Position numbers and translations under genes: made by a program. From assembly GCA_944323395.1 (NCBI GenBank), contig CALUSI010000001.1, forward strand, positions 62,001-126,000: a stretch of DNA of 64,000 nucleotides. The letters are read 5' to 3'. Below, piece after piece: positions 1 through 9,136 of this stretch. How positions within the stretch are numbered: position 1 is the stretch's first letter; each line of letters opens with the position of its first letter. The notes beneath the pieces are model-generated. The model was not told the DNA's origin. It searched no databases and saw only the letters and a program-made list of their open reading frames with translations. The stretch comes from Candidatus Gastranaerophilales bacterium (GTDB lineage: Bacteria; Cyanobacteriota; Vampirovibrionia; Gastranaerophilales; Gastranaerophilaceae).

Positions 1-737
1 TTCCTGATGGTTACATTGCATTAGGGAAATTATCACAAGCAATGATGTATGGTGCTGAAATTATTGCAATTCAAGGTAACTTCGATGAAGCACTTGAAAT
101 GGTTATTGAAATTTCTAAGAATTCTCCTATAACTTTAGTTAACTCTGTAAATCCATATAGAATTGAAGGTCAAAAAACAGGTGCATTTGAAATTATTGAA
201 GCTCTGGGTGATGCGCCTGACTACCACTTTATTCCTGTCGGAAATGCCGGTAATATTACAGCTTATTTTAAAGGTTATGAAGAATTCTTCGCACTTAAGA
301 AATCAACTCATTTACCTAAAATGATGGGATATGAAGCTGAAGGTGCAGCAGCTATTGTAAAAGGTGAAAGAATACTTCACCCTGAAACAATTGCAACAGC
401 AATAAGAATCGGTAATCCTGCAAGTTGGAAACAAGCTGAAAGGGCAAGAGATTTATCAAACGGTAAAATTGATTGCGTTACAGATGAAGAAATTATTGAA
501 GCATATAAATTAATGGCTTCAACAGAAGGTATTTTAGCTGAACCTGGCAGTGCTGCTTCTGTTGCAGGACTGATTAAAGCCAATAAAATGGGACTTGTAA
601 AAGAAGGCTCAACATCTGTTTGTATTTTAACCGGTAACGGACTGAAAGATCCTGACAGTGCAATAAAATACTCAGCTGCTGAAGTTAAGAAAACTAAAGC
701 TGACTTACATGATATCCTAAAAGTTATTAATTTATAG
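1..737 (+). CDS. thrC: Threonine synthase, 5' end outside the window
   Basis: PLP enzyme that converts O-phosphohomoserine to threonine, the last step of threonine biosynthesis, in the cytoplasm. The frame is open to the left edge (it reads [17 protein letters not shown] before the first Met), so the ATG at base 42 is internal and only about the C-terminal 245 residues are present. Visible family features are the substrate loop [13 protein letters not shown], the glycine-rich PLP phosphate loop [11 protein letters not shown], and the stretch around [11 protein letters not shown], all typical of the Bacillus-type enzyme. The protein ends naturally at a TAG. Homoserine kinase (thrB) lies at the far end of the window, about 62 kb away, so thrB and thrC are not adjacent. 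No clear terminator follows. Confidence 0.93.
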   Translation, partial: PDGYIALGKLSQAMMYGAEIIAIQGNFDEALEMVIEISKNSPITLVNSVNPYRIEGQKTGAFEIIEALGDAPDYHFIPVGNAGNITAYFKGYEEFFALKKSTHLPKMMGYEAEGAAAIVKGERILHPETIATAIRIGNPASWKQAERARDLSNGKIDCVTDEEIIEAYKLMASTEGILAEPGSAASVAGLIKANKMGLVKEGSTSVCILTGNGLKDPDSAIKYSAAEVKKTKADLHDILKVINL

Positions 738-796
738 GTAAAAAGTAATCTTTAGTCTTAAATTCTTTTATTAAAATATAAAAGAAAGGTTTTATA

Positions 797-1780
797 TTGA
801 AACAAAAATACTGCTTTTATTTAAATAACGGAATTAATTTTCATTATTCGGGTTTGACATATTGCAACAAATTATGGCAAGATCATACATTTCAACAATA
901 TGACAAAGATTTTTTAACAACTTTCTTTAAAGAAAGAGAATCTGTTCTTGAAAACATGAAGAAAGGAGTTTGTCCGGAACATTGTAAAAAATGCTTATAC
1001 TTACAGGAAGTTAATGAAGATTTTCCAACAGATAATAAAATTAAATATATTGAAATTTATCATTGGAACCAATGTAACTGTGCTTGTGTATATTGTTCAA
1101 ACAGAGAAACTACAAAACTAAAGATTTCAACAGGCAGAAATCAACAGGGAGTAATAAATGTTCTTAAAAATTTAAAAGAACTTCATAAACAAAAAAAATT
1201 AGACCCAAATGCAGAAATCTCTCTGGTTGGTGGTGAACCGACCATTCTTCAGGAATTTCCTCTGTTATTAAAATTTTTCATTAAAAACCAATATAAAGTT
1301 AATATACTCTCTAATGGGATTTTTTATGAAAAATATATAGCAAAAGCTATTAAAGCAAATCATGACTCATCTATATGTATATCACTTGACTGTGCATCCA
1401 GAGAAAATTTCAAAAAGATTAAAGGTGTTGATAAATTTGATGATGTTATAAAAAATATAAGAAGATATATAAAAGATACAAAAAACTTATCTCATAGAAT
1501 TATTATCAAGTACATTATTCTGAAAGGCATTAATGATACAAAACAAGAAATTGATAATTGGATAAACCTTTGTGCTTCAATTGGAGTTACTAATTTTTTT
1601 CCATCTATTGAATTTTGTCATTCGGTAAAAAATCCTGAAAAATCTGAATTAACCCAAGAAATATGTGATCTGTACGAATATATGAAAACAAGAATAAAAG
1701 AATCTGATCCTGAATTTACAATTTCAACATATGACTTTGTTGAAGGAATAATTAAAAATCATTCATATAAAATAAAATAA
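797..1780 (+). CDS. Radical SAM protein with an extra N-terminal Cys cluster
   Basis: Radical SAM enzyme of 327 residues, substrate unknown. The SAM-cluster motif CX3CX2C is at C93, C97 and C100 (QCNCACVYC), followed by GGEPT at 145-149, which binds the SAM amino group, and a strand with ISLD near 195. Upstream of the core there is a second CX3CX2C (C59, C63, C66, in CPEHCKKC) plus C23, which could bind an auxiliary cluster or a metal. The start is TTG, chosen because AGAAAGG lies at the right distance in front and no ATG fits. The gene is a single unit between thrC and a strong bidirectional terminator. Radical SAM proteins of this general layout modify peptides, cofactors or sugars. Nothing nearby (no precursor peptide, no glycosyltransferase) identifies the substrate. 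Confidence 0.85.
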   Translation: MKQKYCFYLNNGINFHYSGLTYCNKLWQDHTFQQYDKDFLTTFFKERESVLENMKKGVCPEHCKKCLYLQEVNEDFPTDNKIKYIEIYHWNQCNCACVYCSNRETTKLKISTGRNQQGVINVLKNLKELHKQKKLDPNAEISLVGGEPTILQEFPLLLKFFIKNQYKVNILSNGIFYEKYIAKAIKANHDSSICISLDCASRENFKKIKGVDKFDDVIKNIRRYIKDTKNLSHRIIIKYIILKGINDTKQEIDNWINLCASIGVTNFFPSIEFCHSVKNPEKSELTQEICDLYEYMKTRIKESDPEFTISTYDFVEGIIKNHSYKIK

Positions 1781-1806
1781 AAAGAGCTTTTGCAAAAGCT
1801 CTTTTT
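1779..1806. terminator. Bidirectional rho-independent terminator
   Basis: Perfect 13-bp stem (A5GAGCTTTT pairing with AAAAGCTCT5) with a GC loop. It has T-runs on both strands and lies between the convergent radical SAM and Ycf45-like genes. It starts at the last bases of the radical SAM stop codon. Confidence 0.9.
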
Positions 1807-1819
1807 ATTTTTCATATAT

Positions 1820-3418
1820 CTATCCGGCATGCTTAAAATCACTACCGCCAACAATTCTCAATCGTCTTTGAGGACCCTCGCCTACACTTTCACTTGATAG
1901 ATTATGCTGTTCTACAAGTTCATGCTGCATTTTTCTTATTTGCTGATTTTGAGGCTGCAATTCAACATTATCAGCTCCTTCTAATATTTTTTGAATAGCA
2001 GCTTTTGCCTCATCCAAAGCTCTTTCAGCATCATCATAATACCCTTGCAAAGTTTCACTATCAGTTATATGAAGCGCTTCTTTTACTACTTTTTGCACTT
2101 GCGACATTGAATTTGAACGTACATAATATATAGGAAGTTTATAATCATTTGCTATACTTAAAATTTTAGTACCGCCTTTTGCAAATGCTTTATGAACTAT
2201 TACAATATCTGCTTCTTCTATATTTCTTGTAATTTCTGCTTGAAGATTAAGCCTTTCAAGAACTTTGTCCAATACAGTTCTACTAACTGCATAGATATAT
2301 ATCTTCTTAAAATCTTTTACTTGCTTAACATATTCTTGTCTTGAAAAACTAAACTTAAGTTTCTGGCTTGCAAGATCTTCTTCTTCCTTAATTTTTTCTT
2401 GAACAGCAACTTCTTCTACGGTTTTTTCTGTGTTTTCATATACTTGATCAACTTTTCTGATTTCAGGTCTTATCGGCCAACCACGTAATATATAATCAAC
2501 AGCTTCTGCTGTATTTTTATATACTGCCAATGTATTTCTATCTATAATTTCTATAACTATATCAAATGTTGGCTGTTTTTCTCTTTCCAATACGGTTTTT
2601 TGACTACCACGTCTTTTAGCTTCATCATCACCTAGTGTTACAGAACTTACACCACCGACTAAGTCAGATAATGTTGGGTTTTTTATCAAATTATCCAAAG
2701 TATTACCATGAGCAGTTGCAATAAGCATAACACCACGTTCAGCTATAGTTCTAGCCGCTTGAGCTTCTTCTTCCGTTCCTATTTCGTCAACTACAATTAC
2801 TTCAGGAGTATGATTTTCAACAGCCTCAATCATAACATCTTTTTGATAAATAGGTTGAGAAACCTGCATTCTCCTTGCCCTGCCTATAGCCGGATGCGGA
2901 GTATCTCCATCACCTGCAATTTCATTTGATGTATCTACTACAACAACTCTTTTACCTAAATCATCCGCAACTAATCTTGATATTTCTCTAAGCTTAGTTG
3001 TCTTACCAACACCAGGACGACCTAAGAACAATATACTTTTATTTTGTAAAACTATATCTTTTATACAAGCAATAGTACCCGTAACAACACGGCCGATTCT
3101 GCAAGTAAGACCAACTACTTTCGACTGTCTGTTTCTTATTGCACTTATTCTGTGTAATGTCCCTGGTATACCTGAACGATTATCGCTAGTAAATGGCTGA
3201 ATTTTTGATGTTATATACTCAATATCTTCATTAACTATATAACTTTCGCCTAAAAAAACTGTTTTCCCGTCAGAATAACGTATTTCCCCAACCCTGCCTA
3301 AATCAAAAACCAATTCGATTGCATCATCCAAGTTGTAAGGCCTTAATGCTTCGACAATCTTCGGCGGTAAAATTTCAATTAACCTTCTTAGGTCATTGTG
3401 AAATTGTATTTTGTCCAT
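1820..3418 (-). CDS. Ycf45-like AAA ATPase with C-terminal R3H domain
   Basis: 532-residue P-loop ATPase of the family found as Ycf45 in plastids and as an R3H-domain protein in Cyanobacteria; its ATPase part is related to SpoIIIAA. Walker A GRPGVGKTT is near residues 133-141, a Walker B-like IVVDEIG near 215, and a second alpha/beta domain spans about 360-470. The C-terminal 50 residues (IRKMQHELVEQHN...RRLRIVG) match an R3H single-stranded nucleic-acid-binding domain. The role is not established; nucleic-acid binding is inferred from R3H. The ATG is preceded by GAAAGGGAC. It has its own sigma-70-type promoter and a structured 5' leader of roughly 90 nt, which suggests post-transcriptional control. 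This is one of the better lineage markers in the window for cyanobacterial affinity. Confidence 0.88.
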   Translation of the reverse strand: MDKIQFHNDLRRLIEILPPKIVEALRPYNLDDAIELVFDLGRVGEIRYSDGKTVFLGESYIVNEDIEYITSKIQPFTSDNRSGIPGTLHRISAIRNRQSKVVGLTCRIGRVVTGTIACIKDIVLQNKSILFLGRPGVGKTTKLREISRLVADDLGKRVVVVDTSNEIAGDGDTPHPAIGRARRMQVSQPIYQKDVMIEAVENHTPEVIVVDEIGTEEEAQAARTIAERGVMLIATAHGNTLDNLIKNPTLSDLVGGVSSVTLGDDEAKRRGSQKTVLEREKQPTFDIVIEIIDRNTLAVYKNTAEAVDYILRGWPIRPEIRKVDQVYENTEKTVEEVAVQEKIKEEEDLASQKLKFSFSRQEYVKQVKDFKKIYIYAVSRTVLDKVLERLNLQAEITRNIEEADIVIVHKAFAKGGTKILSIANDYKLPIYYVRSNSMSQVQKVVKEALHITDSETLQGYYDDAERALDEAKAAIQKILEGADNVELQPQNQQIRKMQHELVEQHNLSSESVGEGPQRRLRIVGGSDFKHAG

Positions 3419-3463
3419 ATGTCCCTTTCGCTTTATCTAACGAACTCGGGTATTTTACTTGTA

Positions 3464-3494
3464 CCGACTAGGACTTTTTATCGCCCTATATCGG
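3464..3494 (-). promoter_or_regulatory. Structured hairpin in the Ycf45-like gene's 5' leader
   Basis: In the RNA sense, CCGAU pairs with GUCGG and UAGGGC pairs with GUCCUA, giving an 11-bp stem (two G-U pairs) with one bulged A and an 8-nt A-rich loop. It lies between the promoter and the SD, inside a leader of roughly 90 nt that is more GC-rich than the surrounding intergenic DNA. The bases after it (GGUA...UACC) could form a second, overlapping hairpin. I cannot assign it to a known riboswitch class by eye. Confidence 0.55.
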
Positions 3495-3514
3495 GGCTTT
3501 CCATCTACACTTTT

Positions 3515-3543
3515 ATTATAACACTTTTTTTTATAACTTTCAA
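3515..3543 (-). promoter_or_regulatory. Sigma-70-type promoter of the Ycf45-like gene
   Basis: On the minus strand TTGAAA (3543-3538) is separated by exactly 17 bases from a perfect TATAAT (3520-3515). Transcription should start near 3509, giving a structured leader of about 90 nt. Confidence 0.8.
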
Positions 3544-3726
3544 AATATTTTACTATATTTGTAGTAATGTAACATAATTTATCATTTTTATATTATTTTC
3601 GCTCTTAATATTTCTTAAATTTATCTTTAATTTGTTAATTATAGTTTTCAAAAAATTTTTATATATATAACAATTCGGATCAGTAAGTTAATTAATTTTT
3701 AGGAATGTAAGTAAAGGAGAAAAGCC
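3544..3726. other. AT-rich intergenic remainder between divergent genes
   Basis: The gene-free stretch 3419-3726 holds the minus-strand leader and promoter on its left side. The rest is very AT-rich. I see no RNA gene or convincing -35/-10 pair for the plus-strand gene, only a TATATATAAC that could serve as a -10, and an AAAGGAG ribosome binding site just before base 3727. Confidence 0.5.
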
Positions 3727-4170
3727 ATGACAATATCATTTAATGGAGTTGAACAGTATATAAAACAACCACAAAATACATCAACATTAATAAGAAAACA
3801 AAATGAAAATAACATTTTTAGTCCTTTTCAAACAAATATACAGGAAGTAACAAAACCAACTGACAAAGTATTGGGCGTGACTCCTAAAATAAGTATGGTA
3901 AGAGTTTTATTCAAAAGATTAAACCAAGAACAAATATATGGAGTAAATAAAACTCGTAATTTACCTAAAAATGCTAAATTTAAAGATGATACTTTTGGCA
4001 ACCCTAAATTAACTTGGAATTTATTTGATTTTACTTCAGGAACTCATAAACTACCGGAAGGCTATGAGTTAAAAAATGATATTTTGGGATTCACTCATGT
4101 TGTAAGAGAGGGAACAAAAAGCTGGTACTTAAAAGAAAATAAATTGCCGAATGAAATTAATAATGCTTAA
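3727..4170 (+). CDS. Unknown small protein with N-terminal ISF motif
   Basis: 147 residues, function not recognised. It begins MTISFNGV, then has a polar Asn/Gln-rich linker to about residue 50. A more ordered part follows with basic and aromatic residues (VRVLFKRLNQEQIYG; LTWNLFDFTSG; SWYLKEN near the end). There is no signal peptide or membrane segment. The start is well supported by AAAGGAG seven bases upstream. The N-terminus resembles those of three other otherwise unrelated proteins in this window (the ParB-like protein, the RtcB protein and the small protein at 42406), which share an [IL]SF tag. It is monocistronic and followed by a strong terminator shared with fusA. Confidence 0.75.
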   Translation: MTISFNGVEQYIKQPQNTSTLIRKQNENNIFSPFQTNIQEVTKPTDKVLGVTPKISMVRVLFKRLNQEQIYGVNKTRNLPKNAKFKDDTFGNPKLTWNLFDFTSGTHKLPEGYELKNDILGFTHVVREGTKSWYLKENKLPNEINNA

Positions 4171-4175
4171 CCATC

Positions 4176-4217
4176 AAAAAAAAAAGAGGCATAATATAAT
4201 GCCTCTTTTTTTTTTTA
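4176..4217. terminator. Bidirectional terminator between the 147-aa gene and fusA
   Basis: Stem AGAGGCAT / ATGCCTCT (4185-4192 with 4099+ bases 4199-4206 inclusive on the right arm), loop AATATA, flanked by a run of A on the left and T on the right. It can serve both convergent genes. Confidence 0.88.
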
Positions 4218-4223
4218 TTTCAA

Positions 4224-6308
4224 TTAAGCACGTGCGCCTGATTTTGAAATGATTTCTTCTTGGACGTTATTTGGAACTTGTTCATACTTCAAGAATTCCA
4301 TAGAGAATGTACCTCTACCTTGAGTATTTGAACGTAAGTCTGTAGCGTAACCAAACATGTTACCTAATGGAACAGTTGCTCTAACGATTACATTGCCAGT
4401 ATTACCGATTGGTTCTTGACCTTCAATACGACCACGACGTCTTGAAATATCACCGATAATTGTACCTGTATATTCATCAGGAATTTCGATTTCAACTTTC
4501 ATCATAGGTTCAAGAATACATGGTCTTGCTTTCTTACAACCATCTTTAATAGCCATAGAACCGGCAATCTTGAATGCCATTTCTGAAGAGTCAACATCAT
4601 GGTATGAACCGTCATAAAGTTCAACTTTAACGTCAATCATAGGATATCCGGCTAAGATACCGCCTTCAAGAGCTTCTTCCATACCTTTTCTTGCAGGTTC
4701 GATATATTCTTTCGGAATAGCACCACCAACGATTTTGTTTTCGAATACAAAACCTTCATTTTCACCAGCTGGAGAAATTCTGATTTTAACGTGACCGTAT
4801 TGACCTTTACCACCTGATTGTCTGATAAATTTAGAATCTTGATCAGCATTTCCTAAGATAGTTTCTCTGTATGCAACTTGTGGCTTACCAACGTTAGCAT
4901 CTACTTTGAATTCTCTTAAAAGACGGTCAACAATAATATCTAAGTGAAGTTCACCCATACCTGAAATAATTGTTTGACCTGTTTCAGAATCTGATTTAAC
5001 TCTGAATGATGGATCTTCTTCTGCAAGCTTTTGAAGTGCAATACCCATTTTATCTTGGTCAGCTTTTGTTTTTGGTTCAATAGCAACAGAAATAACAGGA
5101 TCCGGGAATTCCATTTTTTCTAATATGATTGGTGCATTTTCATCACACAAGGTGTCACCAGTTGTTGTATCTTTCAAACCAACAGCTGCACAGATATCAC
5201 CAGCGTATACTTCTGTAATTTCATTTCTTTGGTCAGCATACATTTGAACCAATCTTGAAATACGTTCTTTCTTACCGTTTGTTGCATTCAATGCATATGA
5301 ACCTGATGTCAATTTACCTGAATAAACTCTTAAGAATGTTAAACGACCTACATATGGGTCTGTCATAATCTTAAATGCTAAAGCTGAGAATGGTTCATTT
5401 TCTGAAGAATGTCTTTCTACCTTTGTTCCATCTTCAAGTTCACCTTCGATAGCTTTTACATCTAATGGAGATGGCATATAGTAAACAACATTATCCAATA
5501 ATAATTGAACACCTTTATTTTTGAATGCTGTACCGCAGCATACAGGAACGATTTGGTTTGTACAAACTGCTTTTCTTAAAGCTGCTTTTAATTCATCTAT
5601 TGTAGGTTCTTCACCTTCCATAAATTTCATCATCAAATCATCATCTGTTTCTGAAATTTTTTCAATCATTTCTGCTCTGTATTCTTGAGCTTTTTCAAGA
5701 AGATCTGCTGGTATTTCTTCTTCTCTTATGTCTGTACCAAGGTCATTAGTATAAATTTCAGCTTTCATTGTCATAAGATCAACTAAACCTGTAAATTTAT
5801 CTTCTGCACCGATTGGTAGTTGAATAGGTACTGCGTTTGCATTTAATCTGTTCTTTAATTGGTCAACAACTCTATAGAAGTCAGCACCTGTTCTATCCAT
5901 TTTATTAACAAATACCATTCTTGGTACTTCATATCTGTTTGCTTGTCTCCAAACTGTTTCTGATTGTGATTGAACACCACCAACAGCACAGAATACAGCA
6001 ACAACACCATCTAATACACGAAGAGAACGTTCAACTTCGATTGTGAAGTCAACGTGCCCAGGAGTATCAATAATATTGAATTGGTGATTTTTCCACATTG
6101 CAGTTACAGCTGCAGATTGAATTGTAATACCTCTTTCACGTTCTTGTTCCATAAAGTCGGTTACTGCAGCACCATCGTGCACTTCACCAATTTTATGTGT
6201 TTTACCTGTGTAGAAAAGAATACGTTCAGTGGTAGTTGTTTTACCTGCATCGATGTGGGCAGCAATACCAAAGTTTCTTACTCTTTCCAATGGAACTTTT
6301 CTTGCCAT
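4224..6308 (-). CDS. fusA: Elongation factor G
   Basis: Translational GTPase that moves tRNA and mRNA through the ribosome and helps recycle ribosomes. At 694 residues it is full length for the family. G1 AHIDAGKT is at 17-24, switch-region RGITI near 59-63, G3 DTPGH at 81-85 and G4 NKMD at 135-138. Domains II to V follow, with the conserved [10 protein letters not shown] and GGAIPKEYI stretches. The ATG is preceded by AAAGGA. Unlike the common arrangement, no rpsL, rpsG or tufA adjoins it: the gene stands alone between a terminator and a divergent small gene. The upstream 200 bases contain AT-rich promoter-like sequence but no clear consensus. Confidence 0.97.
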   Translation of the reverse strand: MARKVPLERVRNFGIAAHIDAGKTTTTERILFYTGKTHKIGEVHDGAAVTDFMEQERERGITIQSAAVTAMWKNHQFNIIDTPGHVDFTIEVERSLRVLDGVVAVFCAVGGVQSQSETVWRQANRYEVPRMVFVNKMDRTGADFYRVVDQLKNRLNANAVPIQLPIGAEDKFTGLVDLMTMKAEIYTNDLGTDIREEEIPADLLEKAQEYRAEMIEKISETDDDLMMKFMEGEEPTIDELKAALRKAVCTNQIVPVCCGTAFKNKGVQLLLDNVVYYMPSPLDVKAIEGELEDGTKVERHSSENEPFSALAFKIMTDPYVGRLTFLRVYSGKLTSGSYALNATNGKKERISRLVQMYADQRNEITEVYAGDICAAVGLKDTTTGDTLCDENAPIILEKMEFPDPVISVAIEPKTKADQDKMGIALQKLAEEDPSFRVKSDSETGQTIISGMGELHLDIIVDRLLREFKVDANVGKPQVAYRETILGNADQDSKFIRQSGGKGQYGHVKIRISPAGENEGFVFENKIVGGAIPKEYIEPARKGMEEALEGGILAGYPMIDVKVELYDGSYHDVDSSEMAFKIAGSMAIKDGCKKARPCILEPMMKVEIEIPDEYTGTIIGDISRRRGRIEGQEPIGNTGNVIVRATVPLGNMFGYATDLRSNTQGRGTFSMEFLKYEQVPNNVQEEIISKSGARA

Positions 6309-6525
6309 TTTCTTTTTCCTTTATTTATCACTACTTAATTTAAATTACACTTAGCTTACGCCATTTTTATCTTTACATAAACACATTTTTTTTTAAAGAA
6401 CATGCTTCAAAAAGTTAAAAATATAGTTCATCTTTTGTAAAGAAAAATTATTTTTTTAATAAACATCTAAAGTTTCCTTTTTTTTTGCCGAATTAGATTT
6501 CATATGAGATAAAAAAAGGAGAGTT

Positions 6526-6759
6526 ATGATGGCAGAAGTAAACAAAATCAACAACATATACAAAAATATACTGGGTGATACAAAAGAAACAATTGAAGCT
6601 ATTCAAAAGTATATTAAAAACAATTCTGTCAACAATAAACAAATGATTGAAAATACTCAGATTGAAGAAGAACCGGCGGCTTCTATTAACAGAATTTTAA
6701 ACAGCACAATATGTGAAGAAACAAATTCTGAAATTCAAAAAATAATAAATAATTTATAG
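6526..6759 (+). CDS. Unknown 77-residue protein
   Basis: Short, polar, probably helical protein of unknown function (MMAEVNKINNIYKNIL...SEIQKIINNL), with many Asn, Glu, Lys and Ile and a few repeated I-x-x-I spacings that suggest a helical bundle or coiled coil. It has no signal peptide. AAAAAGGAGAG lies five bases before the ATG; a second ATG follows at once, so the first residue is uncertain by one. It is divergent from fusA and lies 66 bases upstream of asnS, from which it is separated by a hairpin. A weak TTGTAA-17-AATAAA upstream is the only promoter candidate. Confidence 0.65.
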   Translation: MMAEVNKINNIYKNILGDTKETIEAIQKYIKNNSVNNKQMIENTQIEEEPAASINRILNSTICEETNSEIQKIINNL

Positions 6760-6786
6760 TTATTTATATACATTAAAAAGTATGTT

Positions 6787-6823
6787 AAAATTAACCCGCA
6801 TGATATTTTATGGGGTTAATTTT
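6787..6823 (+). promoter_or_regulatory. Hairpin covering the asnS translation start region
   Basis: AAAATTAACCC (6787-6797) is perfectly complementary to GGGTTAATTTT (6813-6823), with a 15-nt loop. The right arm contains the only G-rich ribosome-binding-like stretch and runs into the T-tract that ends at the asnS ATG. It may terminate the upstream 77-codon gene, mask the asnS ribosome binding site, or both. Confidence 0.5.
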
Positions 6824-6825
6824 TT

Positions 6826-8112
6826 ATGAAAAAAATTTGGATTGAAGACATTAAAAATTACGAAAACAAAGAAGTAGTATTACAAGCTTGGCTATATAAC
6901 AAACGTTCAAGCGGAAAACTTCATTTTCTTCAGCTTCGTGACGGAACTGCTGAAATTCAGGCTGTAGTTTTTAAAGGCAATGTATCTGATGAAGTTTTTG
7001 AACTTGCAGACAAAATTTCACAAGAAAGCGTTGTTGAAGTAAAAGGAACGGTAAAAAAACATGATCGTTCAAAAATCGGTTATGAAATTGATGCTACTGA
7101 TGTTAAAGTTATTAGCGTTGCAAATGATTACCCTATAACCCCGAAAGAACACGGACCTCATTTCCTTATGGAACATCGTCATTTATGGCTTCGTTCTTTA
7201 AAACAAAAAGCAATATTAAACATTCGTCATACAATTATTAAATCTGTAAGAGACTTTTTTGATTCACACGGATTTACCCTTGTTGATGCTCCAATATTTA
7301 CGCCAAATGCTTGTGAAGGTTCAACTACATTATTTGAAACCGATTATTTTGATCAAAAAGCATATTTAAGTCAATCAGGACAATTATATATGGAAGCTGC
7401 TGCTATGGCTGTCGGTAAAGCTTATTGTTTTGGTCCTACTTTCAGAGCTGAAAAATCAAAAACCAGACGTCACTTAACAGAATTTTGGATGGTAGAACCT
7501 GAAATGGCTTTTGCTGATATTTGGGACGATATGGATTTAGCTGAAGAATTTGTTGAATATATTGTTGCTAAAGTACTTGAAAATAACCGTCAAGATTTAG
7601 AAACCCTTGAAAGAGATATTTCTAAACTTGAAAAAATTAAACGCCCATTCCCTCGCATATCATATGATGAAGCTATTGAAATACTTCACAAAAAAGGTAA
7701 TGAAACTCCATATGGAGAAGATTTTGGCGGCGACGAAGAAACTCTCATTTCCCAAGAATTTGATAAACCCGTTATGATTCACCATTACCCAATGAGCGTT
7801 AAAGCTTTTTACTTTAAACAGGCAGAAAATGATAAAGCAGCTTGTGTAGATATGATTGCTCCTGAAGGTTACGGCGAAATCATTGGCGGCGGTCAAAGAG
7901 AAGAAGATATTGATAAATTAATGGCTAAAATAAAAGAACAAAATCTAAATCCTGAAACTTTCGACTGGTATTTAGATTTAAGAAAGTATGGAAGCGTTCC
8001 TCACGCTGGTTTTGGTTTGGGAATAGAAAGAACCGTAGCTTGGATTTGCGGTCTGCACCATGTACGCGAAACTATTCCTTTCCCGAGATTAATGGATAGA
8101 ATCAGACCATAA
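6826..8112 (+). CDS. asnS: Asparaginyl-tRNA synthetase
   Basis: Class IIb aminoacyl-tRNA synthetase that charges tRNA-Asn. 428 residues. The N-terminal OB-fold anticodon-binding domain (about 1-105, with [17 protein letters not shown]) is followed by the catalytic domain. Motif 2 is [22 protein letters not shown]. Motif 3 is [13 protein letters not shown], and the end is [14 protein letters not shown]. That ending and the overall motif-2 sequence point to AsnRS rather than AspRS. No strong SD precedes the ATG; the only G-rich stretch sits inside a hairpin, so translation may be regulated. No T-box leader (no AGGGTGGNACCGCG) is visible. A strong terminator follows. Confidence 0.96.
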   Translation: MKKIWIEDIKNYENKEVVLQAWLYNKRSSGKLHFLQLRDGTAEIQAVVFKGNVSDEVFELADKISQESVVEVKGTVKKHDRSKIGYEIDATDVKVISVANDYPITPKEHGPHFLMEHRHLWLRSLKQKAILNIRHTIIKSVRDFFDSHGFTLVDAPIFTPNACEGSTTLFETDYFDQKAYLSQSGQLYMEAAAMAVGKAYCFGPTFRAEKSKTRRHLTEFWMVEPEMAFADIWDDMDLAEEFVEYIVAKVLENNRQDLETLERDISKLEKIKRPFPRISYDEAIEILHKKGNETPYGEDFGGDEETLISQEFDKPVMIHHYPMSVKAFYFKQAENDKAACVDMIAPEGYGEIIGGGQREEDIDKLMAKIKEQNLNPETFDWYLDLRKYGSVPHAGFGLGIERTVAWICGLHHVRETIPFPRLMDRIRP

Positions 8113-8139
8113 AAAAGAGGGATTATTCCCTCTTTTTTT
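8111..8139 (+). terminator. Terminator after asnS
   Basis: A6GAGGGA / TCCCTCT6 stem with a TTAT loop and a seven-T tail directly after the asnS stop codon. Confidence 0.92.
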
Positions 8140-8194
8140 ATAATGTTATCACGCGTTACATATCTTAAAAACTGGCTTTTGGAATAATCTAAAA

Positions 8195-8200
8195 TATAAT
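8195..8200 (+). promoter_or_regulatory. Probable -10 box of the ruvC transcript
   Basis: Perfect TATAAT ending six bases before the ruvC ATG. No good -35 lies 16-18 bases upstream. If used, transcription starts at or next to the ATG, so the mRNA would be leaderless. No SD is present. Confidence 0.45.
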
Positions 8201-8206
8201 TAAAGA

Positions 8207-8680
8207 ATGAGGATATTAGGAATTGACCCGGGACTTGCTATTGTAGGTTATTCGGTAATAGATATTGTAAAAGATAAAAATATTTTAGTTTCATCAGGTT
8301 CTATACAAACAGACAAAGATAAAACTGATGCGGAGCGTCTGTTAGAAATAGAAACTGACTTGCAAACAATTATTCAAAAATTCCAACCGGATTTTGCAAG
8401 CATAGAAAAATTGTTTTATTTTAAAAACCAAAAAACAATAATCCCTGTAGCTGAAGCAAGAGGTGTTATTCTTTCTGTTTTACAAAAAAACAAAATTAAA
8501 ATACAAGAATACACACCCATTGAAGTAAAACAAATAATAACAGGATATGGAAGAGCAACAAAAGATGAAGTAGCAAAAATTGTACAAATGAGTATTGAAT
8601 ACAAAAAATTACCAAAACTGGATGACACATTAGACTCTATAGCTATTGCACTTTGTCTTGCTCGTAATAACATAAATTAA
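8207..8680 (+). CDS. ruvC: Holliday junction resolvase RuvC
   Basis: Endonuclease that cuts four-way DNA junctions during recombinational repair, working with RuvAB. 157 residues, close to the usual 160-175. The RNase H-like fold is clear, and the four acidic active-site residues are D7 (in GIDPGL), E67, D140 and D143 (LDDTLDSIAIAL). The start is fixed by the conserved GIDPG distance from the N-terminus, yet there is no ribosome binding site and a TATAAT sits immediately upstream. ruvA and ruvB are not in the window. It is the first gene of a tight group with a small membrane protein 11 bases downstream and mtnA after that. Confidence 0.95.
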   Translation: MRILGIDPGLAIVGYSVIDIVKDKNILVSSGSIQTDKDKTDAERLLEIETDLQTIIQKFQPDFASIEKLFYFKNQKTIIPVAEARGVILSVLQKNKIKIQEYTPIEVKQIITGYGRATKDEVAKIVQMSIEYKKLPKLDDTLDSIAIALCLARNNIN

Positions 8681-8691
8681 GGAAAACTATA

Positions 8692-9135
8692 ATGATAAAC
8701 AAAGCTTTATTAAAAATTATTTTTATATGTTCATTTATAATAGGAGGTATTCTTGGAGTAATACCATTAATTCCGGCTTTTATATGGACAGCCTTTTTAG
8801 CTGTAATGTTTTTAGTTTCACCATTTATGATAATATACTTGAAAAAATTAAATTTAATAAGCAACGTTGAAACAGAAAAATGTATGGTTATAGGTGCAAT
8901 ATCAGGAATAAGTGCATTTCTGGGTTTTTCTGTAATATATTTTCCTATAGCATTTATTTTAAATTTAATATTTAAAATACAATCTTTTCTATGGATAAAA
9001 GTTATTTTTACAAATTTTGGATTTCTAATTCCAATGGTTATTCTAATTTCACTCTTATGCGGATTAATGAATACATTTTCAGGCTTTTTAACAGCATATT
9101 TTTATGAATATTTTAAACCTAGAAACAGAGGATAA
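8692..9135 (+). CDS. Unknown small integral membrane protein
   Basis: 147 residues, very hydrophobic, function not recognised. About four membrane segments are visible: roughly 8-30 (FICSFIIGGILGVIPLIP), 32-52, 63-90 (MVIGAISGISAFLGFSVIYFP) and 105-138. There is one short charged cytoplasmic-looking loop between the second and third (KKLNLISNVETEK). The C-terminus is basic (KPRNRG). AAGGAAAA precedes the ATG. It ends one base before the mtnA ATG and follows ruvC by 11 bases, so the three are probably co-transcribed; this does not imply a shared function. Confidence 0.75.
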   Translation: MINKALLKIIFICSFIIGGILGVIPLIPAFIWTAFLAVMFLVSPFMIIYLKKLNLISNVETEKCMVIGAISGISAFLGFSVIYFPIAFILNLIFKIQSFLWIKVIFTNFGFLIPMVILISLLCGLMNTFSGFLTAYFYEYFKPRNRG

Positions 9136-9136
9136 T

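Noticed and set aside
42-44. ATG as the start of the threonine synthase gene
   Set aside because: The frame continues in family-typical sequence to the left edge, so the gene is truncated by the window.
6760-6825. T-box riboswitch upstream of asnS
   Set aside because: The leader is too short and lacks the AGGGTGGNACCGCG antiterminator box.
9104-9136. Longer start for mtnA
   Set aside because: It would overlap the membrane-protein gene; AGAGGA lies directly before the ATG at 9137.
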